A stretch of 64,000 bases of DNA, from NCBI GenBank assembly GCA_014055525.1, contig WIAH01000001.1:245809-309808 (forward strand), given 5' to 3'. Every line of letters begins with the position of its first letter. Within the stretch, counting starts at the first letter, position 1. The notes under the pieces were generated by a model. That model was not told the DNA's origin, made no database searches, and saw only the letters and a program-made list of their open reading frames with translations. Both the position numbers and the translations under genes were made by a program. Positions 1 to 7,814 of the stretch are shown in pieces. The stretch is from Nitrospira sp. CR1.3 (GTDB taxonomy: Bacteria; Nitrospirota; Nitrospiria; Nitrospirales; Nitrospiraceae).

Positions 1-21
1 AAGCTCTAGCCATGATCCACC

Positions 22-585
22 CTAGTATCCCATCGCCTGATTCAGTTTCGCCAGGGTGGCGGGAGCGAGCGTAAACTCGCTTTGGACTTCGATGCGGGAC
101 GGCACCAGCAGCGTGGTGTGGAACACGATGTCACGGATGGGAATCTTGAAGTCGGGGTCCTGCGGCGTGCTCAACTCGACGGATTCCACGGATGTGGTGA
201 TCGTTCCGCTGTCCTGGGGTCCGTAGGTGGCCACCACGGCCTTGAGCAACTCGACCGTTTTTTCATTGGTTTCCGCCTCTGCAATTCCCTTTTCCAGCAG
301 CGGAATCACCTCGTTCATCGCCTGCTCAGAGGGGGTAAAGTTTTCCACCCGCTCCTTCCTGCGGAGCGAAGCAAGATCGTTGTCCAAGTCTTTGCTGAAG
401 GCCCCGTACGCAAACCGGAAAAACTCAAAATGGAACCCCTTGAATCCCTTGCCGAACATCTGGAGTTCGCACAAAAAGCACAACTGCTGAAGCTTCACGT
501 CGCTCAGCAGCCCATGAGGCTCCGCGCAGCGTAACAGGTATAGCAGCAATGCTCTGTCGACCGTAATCTGATGCGGTTTTCGCAT
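22..585 (-). CDS. Panacea/SocA-like (DUF4065-type) hypothetical protein
   Basis: A 187-residue protein. Residues about 12-75 resemble the Panacea/SocA antitoxin fold: a helical start (LLYLLRCAEP), then KLQQLCFLCELQMF and an FxxFAYGAFSKDLDNDL stretch. This matches the usual KLQKLlyf...YGPfs..l pattern of that family, with YGP changed to YGA. The C-terminal half (residues 100-187) is not recognised. Panacea domains are known as antitoxin modules paired with varied toxins, and also as phage-associated proteins. No toxin gene is seen; the partner, if any, would lie beyond the left edge. It is divergent from fur, 128 bases away. The gene looks real; the family call is by motif reading only. Confidence 0.6.
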   Translation of the reverse strand: MRKPHQITVDRALLLYLLRCAEPHGLLSDVKLQQLCFLCELQMFGKGFKGFHFEFFRFAYGAFSKDLDNDLASLRRKERVENFTPSEQAMNEVIPLLEKGIAEAETNEKTVELLKAVVATYGPQDSGTITTSVESVELSTPQDPDFKIPIRDIVFHTTLLVPSRIEVQSEFTLAPATLAKLNQAMGY

Positions 586-713
586 GGATTCACCGCCCCG
601 CTCGATCAGCCCGGCGGTGACTATAGACAGCGGACGCGGAGCTCGTCAATTACACCCTCTTGACCGGCCAGCGCGTTTCGTTTTTAATGACCCTCCATTT
701 GGAGGCTCTCGAA

Positions 714-1151
714 ATGGCATCGGGGAAGCACGTCAAGGAGATGGAGACGCTGAAGGAACATCTGGCGAAGCACCAATTGAAATTCACCCGCCAGCGGGAA
801 TTGATTCTCGGCGCTTTCCTCAGACAGGAACATATTACGGCCGAAGCGATGTACCATCAGCTGGCCAAGACCGATCCTCATCTCGGGTTGGCAACCATCT
901 ACCGAACCCTCAATCTCTTTTGCGACGCCGGACTTGCCCAGGCTCGCCACTTCGGATCTCAAACCCAATACGACAACATTTCGCACAAGGGCCATCACGA
1001 CCATTTGATCTGTACAGGGTGCGGAAAGATCGTCGAGTTTGAGAACTGCGACATCGAGCGCCTGCAGGAAGAAGTCGCCGTACGAAACGGGTTTACCATC
1101 CAAACCCACCGCCTTGAACTGTACGGTCTCTGTTCCCGTTGCCGCCATTGA
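714..1151 (+). CDS. fur: Fur-family ferric uptake regulator
   Basis: Metal-dependent repressor of iron genes, about 145 residues, the family's usual length. The N-terminal winged helix contains LKFTRQRELILGAF and the recognition-helix region GLATIYRTLNLF. The dimerisation and metal half has GHHDHLICTGCGKIVEF (regulatory and structural His/Cys residues) and ends in CSRCRH, giving two CxxC pairs for structural zinc. An upstream in-frame TTG (660) and ATG (687) exist, but the ATG at 714 has GGAGG eight bases before it, so I chose it. The next gene starts 67 bases downstream and encodes the iron-binding protein of a ferric ABC transporter, which supports Fur rather than Zur or PerR. The exact metal cannot be proven from sequence. 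Confidence 0.9.
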   Translation: MASGKHVKEMETLKEHLAKHQLKFTRQRELILGAFLRQEHITAEAMYHQLAKTDPHLGLATIYRTLNLFCDAGLAQARHFGSQTQYDNISHKGHHDHLICTGCGKIVEFENCDIERLQEEVAVRNGFTIQTHRLELYGLCSRCRH

Positions 1152-1169
1152 CGAATCCGCCCCCATCCA

Positions 1170-1195
1170 GTATCATTTTGAGACAGCTTATCAAT
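1170..1195 (+). promoter_or_regulatory. Candidate Fur box before the ferric ABC transporter
   Basis: The segment contains TATCATTTTGAGA followed by CTTATC. On the other strand it reads GATAAG...TCTCAAAATGATA, which resembles half-sites of the GATAATGATAATCATTATC consensus. It lies between fur and the binding-protein gene, where an operator is expected. The match is imperfect, so this is a moderate call. Confidence 0.45.
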
Positions 1196-1218
1196 TTCAA
1201 CTAAATGGGTGCCCTTTC

Positions 1219-2277
1219 ATGAACCGCCCAAATATTCGAGACCTCCATTGCGGTAATGCGTTCCGCCTTCTCAGACTTATGTGCGCGTTGCTCCTGACGA
1301 TTGTCTTTCCGTCCAACGGAATTACCGGGCAAGTCTCCGACAAACTCACCGTTTACTCCGGCCGGGCAGAACGGTTGATCAAGCCCGTCCTCGACGAGTT
1401 TACGGCCAAGTCGGGTATCCAGGTGGATCTGCTTTCGTCCGGCACGACGGAGTTGGTCAATCGGCTCAAGGCTGAGGGTGATCGGACCGCCGCAGATGTC
1501 CTGATCACCAACGACGCAGGGAGCCTCGAACTGGCCAGAGCCGCGGGCCTTCTTCGCCCATTAAACATGCGGGAAGTTGAGCGGGCCATCCCCTCGCAAT
1601 TTCGCGCGCCGGACAATGCCTGGATCGGATTATCGGGACGATTTTGGATCATCGTGTACAACAAGACGCTGGTGAAACCCGAGCAATTGAAATCACTGCT
1701 CGATCTGGCTGAGCCTAAATGGAAAGACAAGATCGCAATCCCCAATTCAGGCAGCGAATATCTGCAGGCCGGTGTGTCGGTGATCAGATCCGCTCACGGC
1801 GAGGCGAAAACGAGACAATTTCTCGAGGGACTTCGGGACAATGCCGGCAGCCAGGTGTATCAGAAAAGTTCGCAGATCGTCGAAGCTGTGGCAAAAGGCC
1901 AAGTCGGACTCGGTATCGTCAATCACTATTATGTCTATCGCCATCTGGCAACACAGCCTGCAGCGCCGATCGCCGTGTTCATGCCGGATCAGCAGAGCGG
2001 CGGAATGGGGGCGATCATGAACGTGGCGGGAATCGGAATCCTGAAACCGACCAGCCACCTGGATTCCGCCAAACTGCTCGTGGAATTTCTCGTGGCTCAA
2101 GCCGGGCAGAAGCTCTTCGCCGATCTCGACAAGGAGTATCCGTTGCATCCCGAAGTAAAGGCCGATCCTGCCCTGATCGAGCGCAAGAGCTTTCGCGCCG
2201 CTCAGGTCCCGTTGTCCAAGCTTGCCGAGCTTCGTGAACCAACCTTGCTCCTCATCGAACAAGTGGGGCTCCGGTAA
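1219..2277 (+). CDS. fbpA: Periplasmic Fe(III)-binding protein of ABC transporter (FbpA/AfuA type)
   Basis: A 352-residue solute-binding protein that captures ferric iron in the periplasm and delivers it to the permease encoded next. The N-terminal 40 residues hold a basic start and a hydrophobic segment (LLRLMCALLLTIVF), a signal peptide. The mature start KLTVYSGRAERLIKPVLDEFTAKSG is typical of the FbpA/AfuA group. NHYYVYR at 235-241 carries the adjacent tyrosines that ligate Fe(III) in this family. The reading frame is open back to 1039, but that overlaps fur; the ATG at 1219 gives the proper signal peptide. It is the first gene of a three-gene operon with a 14-base gap to the permease. Confidence 0.9.
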   Translation: MNRPNIRDLHCGNAFRLLRLMCALLLTIVFPSNGITGQVSDKLTVYSGRAERLIKPVLDEFTAKSGIQVDLLSSGTTELVNRLKAEGDRTAADVLITNDAGSLELARAAGLLRPLNMREVERAIPSQFRAPDNAWIGLSGRFWIIVYNKTLVKPEQLKSLLDLAEPKWKDKIAIPNSGSEYLQAGVSVIRSAHGEAKTRQFLEGLRDNAGSQVYQKSSQIVEAVAKGQVGLGIVNHYYVYRHLATQPAAPIAVFMPDQQSGGMGAIMNVAGIGILKPTSHLDSAKLLVEFLVAQAGQKLFADLDKEYPLHPEVKADPALIERKSFRAAQVPLSKLAELREPTLLLIEQVGLR

Positions 2278-2291
2278 TCTGGGGAACCCAC

Positions 2292-3884
2292 ATGATCTCA
2301 CTTCGCCGGGAGCTGACCTCACCCTCACAACTGCTGACGCTGGCCAGCGCCGGAGTGATTCTTCTGCCGTTGGGCTATGTGATTTCACAGGCTCTGCTGG
2401 CGGATCCAGCCGTGTGGAGCCGTCTCTGGGTCACTCGCATTCCGGAACTGATTTCCAACACCGTATGGCTGGCAGCCGCGGTGGCGTCCCTCACCTTGAT
2501 TCTCGGATTCTCCACCGCCTGGCTCGTGACACGGGTAGAGTTTCCCGGTCGTCGGTTCTGGGAGGCCGCCCTCGTCCTCCCCTTGGCCATGCCGACGTAT
2601 GTCTTGGCCTACGTCTATTCATATTTGTTCGGATTTGGAGGGCCGGTCGAACACCTTTGGCAAACGATCGCCGGGCCGCAGGCTAGAGTCATCTCTCCCC
2701 ACAGCTACTTCGGCGCCACATTGGTGATGACGCTGGACACCTTTCCATTTATCTACCTTCTGAGTCGGAGCGCACTCTTAAGCATGAACGTGTCATTCGA
2801 GGAAGTGTCACGGGCGAGCGGTGTTTCACGTCTGGCCACGCTCTGGCGAGTGACATTGCCGTTGATGCGACCGTCGATCACCGCGGGACTTGCTCTCGTC
2901 ATCCTCTACGTCGTTTCGGATTTCGGAGCCGTTTCGCTGCTCCGTTATCAAACGTTGACCTATGCTGTGTTTCAGCAAATGACCGGCCGTTCGGACAACA
3001 CTGCCGCCAGTATCCTCAGTCTGCTGCTCGTCGGCTTCGCGCTGCTATTTTTGGTCACGGAACGCTGGTTCCGTCATCGCAGCCGGTTCTATCAAACCTC
3101 GGGGCGGTATCGGCTCCCACAGCGCTATCGCTGCGGATGGAAGGGAACCTGGCTCGTGATGAGTTATCTTGGCCTCGTTGTCGGCGCCGCATTCGCCCTC
3201 CCCGCCTATCTCTTGCTCACTTGGAGCTTCTCTCCTGAAGCACAGGCAACAATCGACAGCCGATTCTATGGATTCTTCTGGAACAGCGCGTTCTTGGCCG
3301 CCTGCGCCGCGACCGGCGGAATGCTGATCGGATTGCCTTTGGCCTACCGTGCGAGTCGTCGTCCGACCTGGTTGAATCTGGGGTGCCTTCAAGCGGCCTA
3401 TGCGGGCTATGTGCTTCCCGGTCCCGTCGCCGCTTTGGCCGTGCTCGTCCTCTGTCTCAAACTGATCCCGTTCATATACGGCTCCGTTCTGGTCCTGATT
3501 GTGGCCTATGTCATCCATTTTCTGCCGGCGGGGCTCCAGTCACTAGAACCGGCGCTGCAACAGATCACGCCGAATCTCGAGGAAGTCAGTCGCACCCTCG
3601 GTCTGAGCTTACGGCAGACCTGGCAACGCGTGACCTTACCACTGGTTCGCAACGGCTTCGTGGTCGCCTGGGTGTTGATGTTTCTCCAGACGATGAAGGA
3701 ACTGCCCGCGACGCTTCTCTTGAGGCCGGTCGGATTCGACACGCTGGCAATCCGCGTCTGGATGGAGGCAAGTGAGGAGTATTACCAGCTGGCCGCACCC
3801 TCTGCCTTGCTGATCGTGTTGCTGGGGCTTCCGCCGCTGGTGTTGTTGGTATCCCGGGATGGGCGCGGTGTGGCGGGGGGATGA
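2292..3884 (+). CDS. fbpB: Ferric iron ABC transporter permease, two fused halves (FbpB type)
   Basis: A 530-residue inner-membrane protein with about 12 hydrophobic segments. Two copies of the EAA loop that docks the ATPase are visible: EEVSRASGVSRLATLWRVTLP in the first half and EEVSRTLGLSLRQTWQRVTLP in the second. This shows a fused pair of permease domains, as in FbpB/SfuB, where one chain forms the whole channel. It sits between the binding protein and the ATPase and runs into the latter without a gap. Together with its neighbours it imports Fe(III) across the inner membrane. Confidence 0.92.
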   Translation: MISLRRELTSPSQLLTLASAGVILLPLGYVISQALLADPAVWSRLWVTRIPELISNTVWLAAAVASLTLILGFSTAWLVTRVEFPGRRFWEAALVLPLAMPTYVLAYVYSYLFGFGGPVEHLWQTIAGPQARVISPHSYFGATLVMTLDTFPFIYLLSRSALLSMNVSFEEVSRASGVSRLATLWRVTLPLMRPSITAGLALVILYVVSDFGAVSLLRYQTLTYAVFQQMTGRSDNTAASILSLLLVGFALLFLVTERWFRHRSRFYQTSGRYRLPQRYRCGWKGTWLVMSYLGLVVGAAFALPAYLLLTWSFSPEAQATIDSRFYGFFWNSAFLAACAATGGMLIGLPLAYRASRRPTWLNLGCLQAAYAGYVLPGPVAALAVLVLCLKLIPFIYGSVLVLIVAYVIHFLPAGLQSLEPALQQITPNLEEVSRTLGLSLRQTWQRVTLPLVRNGFVVAWVLMFLQTMKELPATLLLRPVGFDTLAIRVWMEASEEYYQLAAPSALLIVLLGLPPLVLLVSRDGRGVAGG

Positions 3885-3888
3885 TCTT

Positions 3889-5022
3889 GTGAAACCGGAT
3901 TACATCGCGGCATCCAGTCACGCTGGCGGAAAGACACATCAAGCGGATCTCTATGCCCCTGCCTCGTCGGTGTTGGAACTGCGGGCTATCTCATGCTCCT
4001 ACGATCCCGGTCAACCTGCCGTGCGAGACATCTCGCTCGGGGCCCGCGAGGGCGAGATTCTGTGTCTCCTGGGACCTTCTGGATGCGGCAAGACGACCAT
4101 TCTCAGAGCCATTGCCGGATTCGAACCGGTGCAAGCCGGGCAGATCTTCCTGTCGGGCCGCCTTGTGTCATCTGCGAATACAATGGTGCCCACGGAAGAT
4201 AGGCACGTCGGGATGGTCTTTCAGGAGTATGCGCTGTTCCCCCACTTGCGCGTCCAAGACAATATCGCCTTCGGCTTGCGGCATCTCAGCCGCGCTGAAC
4301 GGAACACCCGGGTGCAGGAGATGTTGCGATTGACGGGACTGGAAGGGTTCGAGCGTCGCTATCCCCATGAGCTGTCTGGAGGCCAGCAACAACGCGTTGC
4401 TCTCGCCAGGGCCCTCGTCCAGAATCCTGTCGTCCTCCTGCTTGACGAGCCGTTCAGCAATTTGGACCCGGATATGGCGAGCCGCATGCGTCAGGAACTG
4501 CACGATTTATTGCGGCGGACGAAGACTACCACCATCCTTGTGACTCACGACCATGACGAAGCCTTTGCGATGGCTGATCGCATTGCCGTCCTCAACCATG
4601 GCCGGCTCGAACAGTTCGATACTCCGGAGACGATTTACCACATGCCGCAAACCCCCTTCGTCGCTGACTTCGTCGGCCAGGCGGATTTCGTTCCCGGACA
4701 GGTGCGTGATGACGCGGTCCATACCGAGTTGGGAGATTTCCCCAATACAGCAGACTACGATGAAGGCACCGCAGTGGTTGTGATGATCCGTCCAGATGAT
4801 ATTCGTCTCGCCCCGACCAAAACCGCTGAGGCCAGAATTCTAGCCCGTCAGTTCCGCGGTTCAGAAAATTTGTATATGATTCGCTTGCCTTCCGGACAAG
4901 TCGTGCACAGTAGTGAAAGCTCGACGGCCATCTTTTCGCCAGGCACCCCGGTCGACCTGAGCGTCATCGCGACTCATACCGTGATCTTCCTTCAGTCAGA
5001 TCGGGACAGTCTTAGCCGCTGA
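3889..5022 (+). CDS. fbpC: Ferric iron ABC transporter ATP-binding protein (FbpC type)
   Basis: Cytoplasmic ATPase of the ferric transporter, about 377 residues. It has Walker A GPSGCGKTT (about 62-70), Q-loop VFQEYALFPH, signature LSGGQQQRVALARAL, Walker B VLLLDEPFSNLD and switch His in VTHDHDEAF. A C-terminal regulatory (TOBE-like) region of about 130 residues follows, as in FbpC and related importers. The frame is open from an ATG at 3859 that overlaps the permease end. The GTG at 3889 is preceded by GGGGGG at a good distance and follows the permease stop directly, so I prefer it; the upstream ATG remains possible. Confidence 0.9.
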   Translation: MKPDYIAASSHAGGKTHQADLYAPASSVLELRAISCSYDPGQPAVRDISLGAREGEILCLLGPSGCGKTTILRAIAGFEPVQAGQIFLSGRLVSSANTMVPTEDRHVGMVFQEYALFPHLRVQDNIAFGLRHLSRAERNTRVQEMLRLTGLEGFERRYPHELSGGQQQRVALARALVQNPVVLLLDEPFSNLDPDMASRMRQELHDLLRRTKTTTILVTHDHDEAFAMADRIAVLNHGRLEQFDTPETIYHMPQTPFVADFVGQADFVPGQVRDDAVHTELGDFPNTADYDEGTAVVVMIRPDDIRLAPTKTAEARILARQFRGSENLYMIRLPSGQVVHSSESSTAIFSPGTPVDLSVIATHTVIFLQSDRDSLSR

Positions 5023-5050
5023 CCCCCGTTGTTAGAGGCTGGATTCCATG

Positions 5051-5080
5051 TTGACAGTGAATTCTTGACTTTGCTACGTT
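5051..5080 (+). promoter_or_regulatory. Candidate promoter before exbB
   Basis: TTGACA at 5051-5056 is followed after 18 bases by TACGTT at 5075-5080, in the 117-base gap between the ATPase gene and exbB. An A+T-rich stretch with TTTGAGAACTACTTTCAAA (about 5093-5111) lies downstream and could be a weak Fur-type site. Read by eye only. Confidence 0.35.
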
Positions 5081-5139
5081 GGGCACTCACGTTTTGAGAA
5101 CTACTTTCAAATTCAACATAGTTATCTAGAAGGTTTGTT

Positions 5140-5565
5140 ATGGACTCTCTCAAACATGCGATAGACTACGGCGTGGTCGGATTACTGTTCGTGCTCAGCC
5201 TCTGGTGCGTGGCTGTGGCTGTCGAGCGATGGTTGTTTTTCCGACGAGTTGACCTCAAGCAGTATCCCAACCAGCAGGTGTTCGAGATTGCATTGACGAG
5301 GCGACTTGTCGTCATCGGCACAGTCGCAGCCAACGCCCCTTACATCGGCCTGCTGGGGACGGTTCTCGGGATCATGCTGACCTTTCACACCATGGGAACA
5401 ACCGGGCAGATGGCGGTTAATACGATCATGATCGGGCTGAGTCTTGCCTTGAAGGCGACAGCCGTGGGATTGCTTGTGGCGATTCCTTGCGTCGTGATGA
5501 ACAACATTCTGCGGCGACGGGTCTCCGAACTCGTAACCCTGTATAAGGTGCAGCATGGAACGTGA
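5140..5565 (+). CDS. exbB: ExbB/MotA/TolQ-type proton-channel protein
   Basis: A 141-residue inner-membrane protein. It has a first membrane helix at about 10-30 and two more around 63-80 and 98-122, with GLLGTVLGIMLTF and GLSLALKATAVGLLVAIPCVVMNN, the conserved pore-lining motifs of ExbB/TolQ. It is much shorter than E. coli ExbB (244) but matches the small class seen in many non-enteric bacteria. With ExbD it converts proton motive force into work for TonB-type transport. It overlaps exbD by 11 bases, so translation is coupled. Its place next to ferric transport genes argues for ExbB rather than TolQ. No TonB gene follows. Confidence 0.85.
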   Translation: MDSLKHAIDYGVVGLLFVLSLWCVAVAVERWLFFRRVDLKQYPNQQVFEIALTRRLVVIGTVAANAPYIGLLGTVLGIMLTFHTMGTTGQMAVNTIMIGLSLALKATAVGLLVAIPCVVMNNILRRRVSELVTLYKVQHGT

Positions 5566-5929
5566 GATGGATCAAATCAACGTCATCCCTCTGGTTGACG
5601 TGATGCTGGTCCTACTTGTCATCGTGCTGACTACGGCGACGTTTATCACAACGGGACACATTCCGGTCGATCTGGCGAAGGCGAAGGAAGCCGGAGACCG
5701 GAAGGATGTGCCCCTAGTCATCACTCTTTCCGCAGACGGCGCGTTGTTTCTCAACGACCAGGCGGTTTCGCAAGAAGGGTTGAAGATCCAGTTGACGAGC
5801 CACCCTCGTGAATCACTGGTTTTGGTTCGCGCCGACCGGGTAACGGTGCTGGAGCGTTTCGTCAACGTGGTCGATGACGTGCGCGGACTCGGCTTCCACC
5901 AGGTAAGCCTCGAGGTGCTCAGATCGTGA
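5555..5929 (+). CDS. exbD: ExbD/TolR-type protein
   Basis: A 124-residue partner of ExbB. The short cytoplasmic start is followed by one membrane helix, NVIPLVDVMLVLLVIVL, with the conserved proton-carrying Asp at residue 15. The periplasmic domain (about 35-124) has the family features ITLSADGALFLND and LVLVRADRVTVLERFVNVVDDVRGLG. It starts inside exbB. The next gene on the other strand ends only 23 bases further on, so the ExbBD pair is not followed by tonB on this strand. Confidence 0.87.
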   Translation: MEREMDQINVIPLVDVMLVLLVIVLTTATFITTGHIPVDLAKAKEAGDRKDVPLVITLSADGALFLNDQAVSQEGLKIQLTSHPRESLVLVRADRVTVLERFVNVVDDVRGLGFHQVSLEVLRS

Positions 5930-5952
5930 TCCTCGCAGCATCCTCTCGAGAT

Positions 5953-6267
5953 CTACCCCTCGCACTTACCCTCCTTCCAATCCCGTAAGACCTCGTCCTG
6001 GTCGAACGTCAGAAGGTAGACCCGACAATAGCTGGATCTGGCATACCCTGAGTACGTACCGGTCCCGCTTCCTCGATCGAAATAGGTCCAGACGATCCGT
6101 CCTCCTTCGGCCTTCTCCATCTTGTGCGGGGTACCGTAGCGCTTCGCGACCCGTTCAGCCGTGGCCTCGTTCACACGGTTCTTGAAATATTCTGTCTCAA
6201 ATTCTGAACAGGCCGCGAGTATTCCCGATAACGCAACTGCATGGAGAGCTTGCTCAAGCTTGCTCAT
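5953..6267 (-). CDS. Small lipoprotein, BamE/SmpA-like
   Basis: A 104-residue protein with an N-terminal hydrophobic run ending in the lipobox LAAC at about residues 17-20, so it is likely lipidated. The remainder (RVAKRYGTPHKMEKAEGGRIVWTYFDRG... and YLLTFDQDEVLRDW) resembles the small BamE/SmpA fold in which a short helix precedes strands built around a W-x-Y motif. This is a shape-level resemblance, not a firm family call. Its start overlaps the end of apbE by four bases (coupled), so the two form one operon. Confidence 0.65.
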   Translation of the reverse strand: MSKLEQALHAVALSGILAACSEFETEYFKNRVNEATAERVAKRYGTPHKMEKAEGGRIVWTYFDRGSGTGTYSGYARSSYCRVYLLTFDQDEVLRDWKEGKCEG

Positions 6268-7313
6268 TGAGGGCGTCCTTTCTCATCTGGCTCATTTGGG
6301 AACCGTACGCGGTGAACCAATCCGGACGAAATATGCACATGGCCTTCGTGATCGACGATGACGGCTTCAACATCATCCAGCCGCTCGACCAGTTCCATAC
6401 CTCTCGCAGGCCCCATGACAAAAATTCCGGTATCGAGTCCGTCGGCCCACACCCCGTCCTTTGCGATCACTGACACGCTTTGGCAGCCTCGAGCAGGCTG
6501 AAGTGTGGCAGGATCGAGGATGTGATGATACCGCACCCCTTCGTGGTCAAAATACCGCTCGTAATCGCCCGCTGTTGAAATCGCTTCATCTTGCAAATCA
6601 ATGAAGAGCAGAACTTCTCCTTCCCTACGCGGATGCTGGATCCCGACTGGAAACTTTTTTCCACCGGGTAACTGCCCAAAAGCTTTGATATCGCCCGAAA
6701 GAGCCACCACACCCGCAATTGCCCCGGCCTTTTCCATCGTTGCCACTGCCTGGTCCGCGGCATAGCCCTTCCCGATGCCTCCGACGTCAATTCGCATGCC
6801 GGCTCGCTCCAGATAAATCGTCCGGGCCTGTTCATCCAGATGCACCCCGCCCAGGCTGATGCGGGCTTTCAGGGCTTCAAGTTCATCATTCGGAGGGATT
6901 CTCTGCGCCTCTATCACGTTCCAAGCATCGACCGCAGGACCAATGGCAATGTTAAACGCGCCCCCGGTCATTTCGGCTACTTGTAGTGAGCGACGAACGA
7001 CCGCAACCGTCTCGGGGCTCACATGCACCGGTGCTTTTCCGGCTGAGGCATTGACCGAAGAGAGCTCGCTCTCGGGAATCCATGTGCTCAACAATTGCTC
7101 GAGGCGTTTGATTTCGGCAAACCCCGCGTTAATCGCGCCGTTCGCACGATCACTCGTCGACGCTACGGCCGTGATCGAGACGAGCGTCCCCATATGGAGC
7201 TGCGCTCGCTTGACCACGACCGGCGCAGCGACGGGTGATAGATGAGTACATCCTGCTCCAACCACGGCAGCAATCAGAAAGACCGGCGTACGACTCGCAA
7301 CCCCAGTAAACAT
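6264..7313 (-). CDS. apbE: FAD:protein FMN transferase (ApbE), lipoprotein
   Basis: Periplasmic enzyme that uses FAD to attach FMN covalently to a Thr/Ser of flavoproteins such as NqrC/RnfG-like proteins. About 349 residues with a signal peptide ending in GAGC, so probably membrane-anchored. Family motifs: MGTLVSITAV near the mature start, RIDVGGIGKGYAADQAV for the core, and a DGLDTGIFVMGPARG segment near the C terminus. A GTG six codons upstream (7331) is an alternative start. Its likely client is the FMN-binding protein at 9795-10475, about 2.5 kb away on the other strand. A TATAAT on the minus strand at 7359-7364 could be its -10 box. Confidence 0.9.
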   Translation of the reverse strand: MFTGVASRTPVFLIAAVVGAGCTHLSPVAAPVVVKRAQLHMGTLVSITAVASTSDRANGAINAGFAEIKRLEQLLSTWIPESELSSVNASAGKAPVHVSPETVAVVRRSLQVAEMTGGAFNIAIGPAVDAWNVIEAQRIPPNDELEALKARISLGGVHLDEQARTIYLERAGMRIDVGGIGKGYAADQAVATMEKAGAIAGVVALSGDIKAFGQLPGGKKFPVGIQHPRREGEVLLFIDLQDEAISTAGDYERYFDHEGVRYHHILDPATLQPARGCQSVSVIAKDGVWADGLDTGIFVMGPARGMELVERLDDVEAVIVDHEGHVHISSGLVHRVRFPNEPDEKGRPQ

Positions 7314-7441
7314 CGTGAAGCTTTCTACCACAGGTCTTATTGAAAATACGCGGGACTAATTATAAGTCGTTGAAATTCTATTACTTTACACATTTAGACA
7401 CTAAGCGAGGACCGATCCAAGGTTGAGAGATCGAATACCGC

Positions 7442-7487
7442 TTGACAATTCATCGTCGGTTAGAATACTAATAATCGTTCTCAATTT
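7442..7487 (+). promoter_or_regulatory. Promoter overlapped by a Fur-box-like sequence
   Basis: TTGACA at 7442-7447 and TACTAA at 7466-7471 (18-base spacing) form a plausible sigma-70 promoter. CTAATAATCGTTCTCAATTT at 7468-7487 overlaps the -10 box and resembles the Fur-site pattern (AATGATAATCATTCTCATT-like). This placement would let Fur block the operon that starts with the Com-like gene and the porin. Sequence reading only. Confidence 0.55.
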
Positions 7488-7510
7488 CATTTACAATCAT
7501 TTTTTCGACT

Positions 7511-7702
7511 ATGATCGCAACGAAGACAACGTCACGCGAACGTGTCCCGAACGATGAAACCCGTTGCGAGTGCGGCCAACTCATCGCCAAGGTGAAGGGC
7601 GCCGGTCTGGAGTTGAAGTGCAAACGATGCAAACGAATAGTCATTATCCCATTCGCTGCCATCGAAGGATGGACCGGATTGTCACCCAGAACTGTTTTAT
7701 GA
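7511..7702 (+). CDS. Com-like zinc-ribbon regulatory protein
   Basis: A 63-residue basic protein with a single zinc ribbon: C19-x-C21 and C37-x2-C40 in RCECGQLIAKVKG...LELKCKRCKRIVII. This is the layout of phage Mu Com, a translational activator that binds mRNA, where the motif ends in LxCxRCKR. It is the first gene after the Fur-box-like promoter and lies 112 bases before the porin start. It may regulate the porin mRNA, but that is inference. A phage origin is possible; no other phage gene is nearby. Confidence 0.7.
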   Translation: MIATKTTSRERVPNDETRCECGQLIAKVKGAGLELKCKRCKRIVIIPFAAIEGWTGLSPRTVL

Positions 7703-7814
7703 AAGGAGGCCATTATCCGTAAGTCGTAACGATGAATTCTAGGTGTTACCAACAAGACCAGAGACCATCGAGTCCCGAGTCAGACCATCAATCGTCATTC
7801 TAAGGAGGTTACCA

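Noticed and set aside
1039..1218. N-terminal 60 codons of the iron-binding protein frame
   Set aside because: They overlap fur in another frame; the signal peptide begins at the ATG at 1219.
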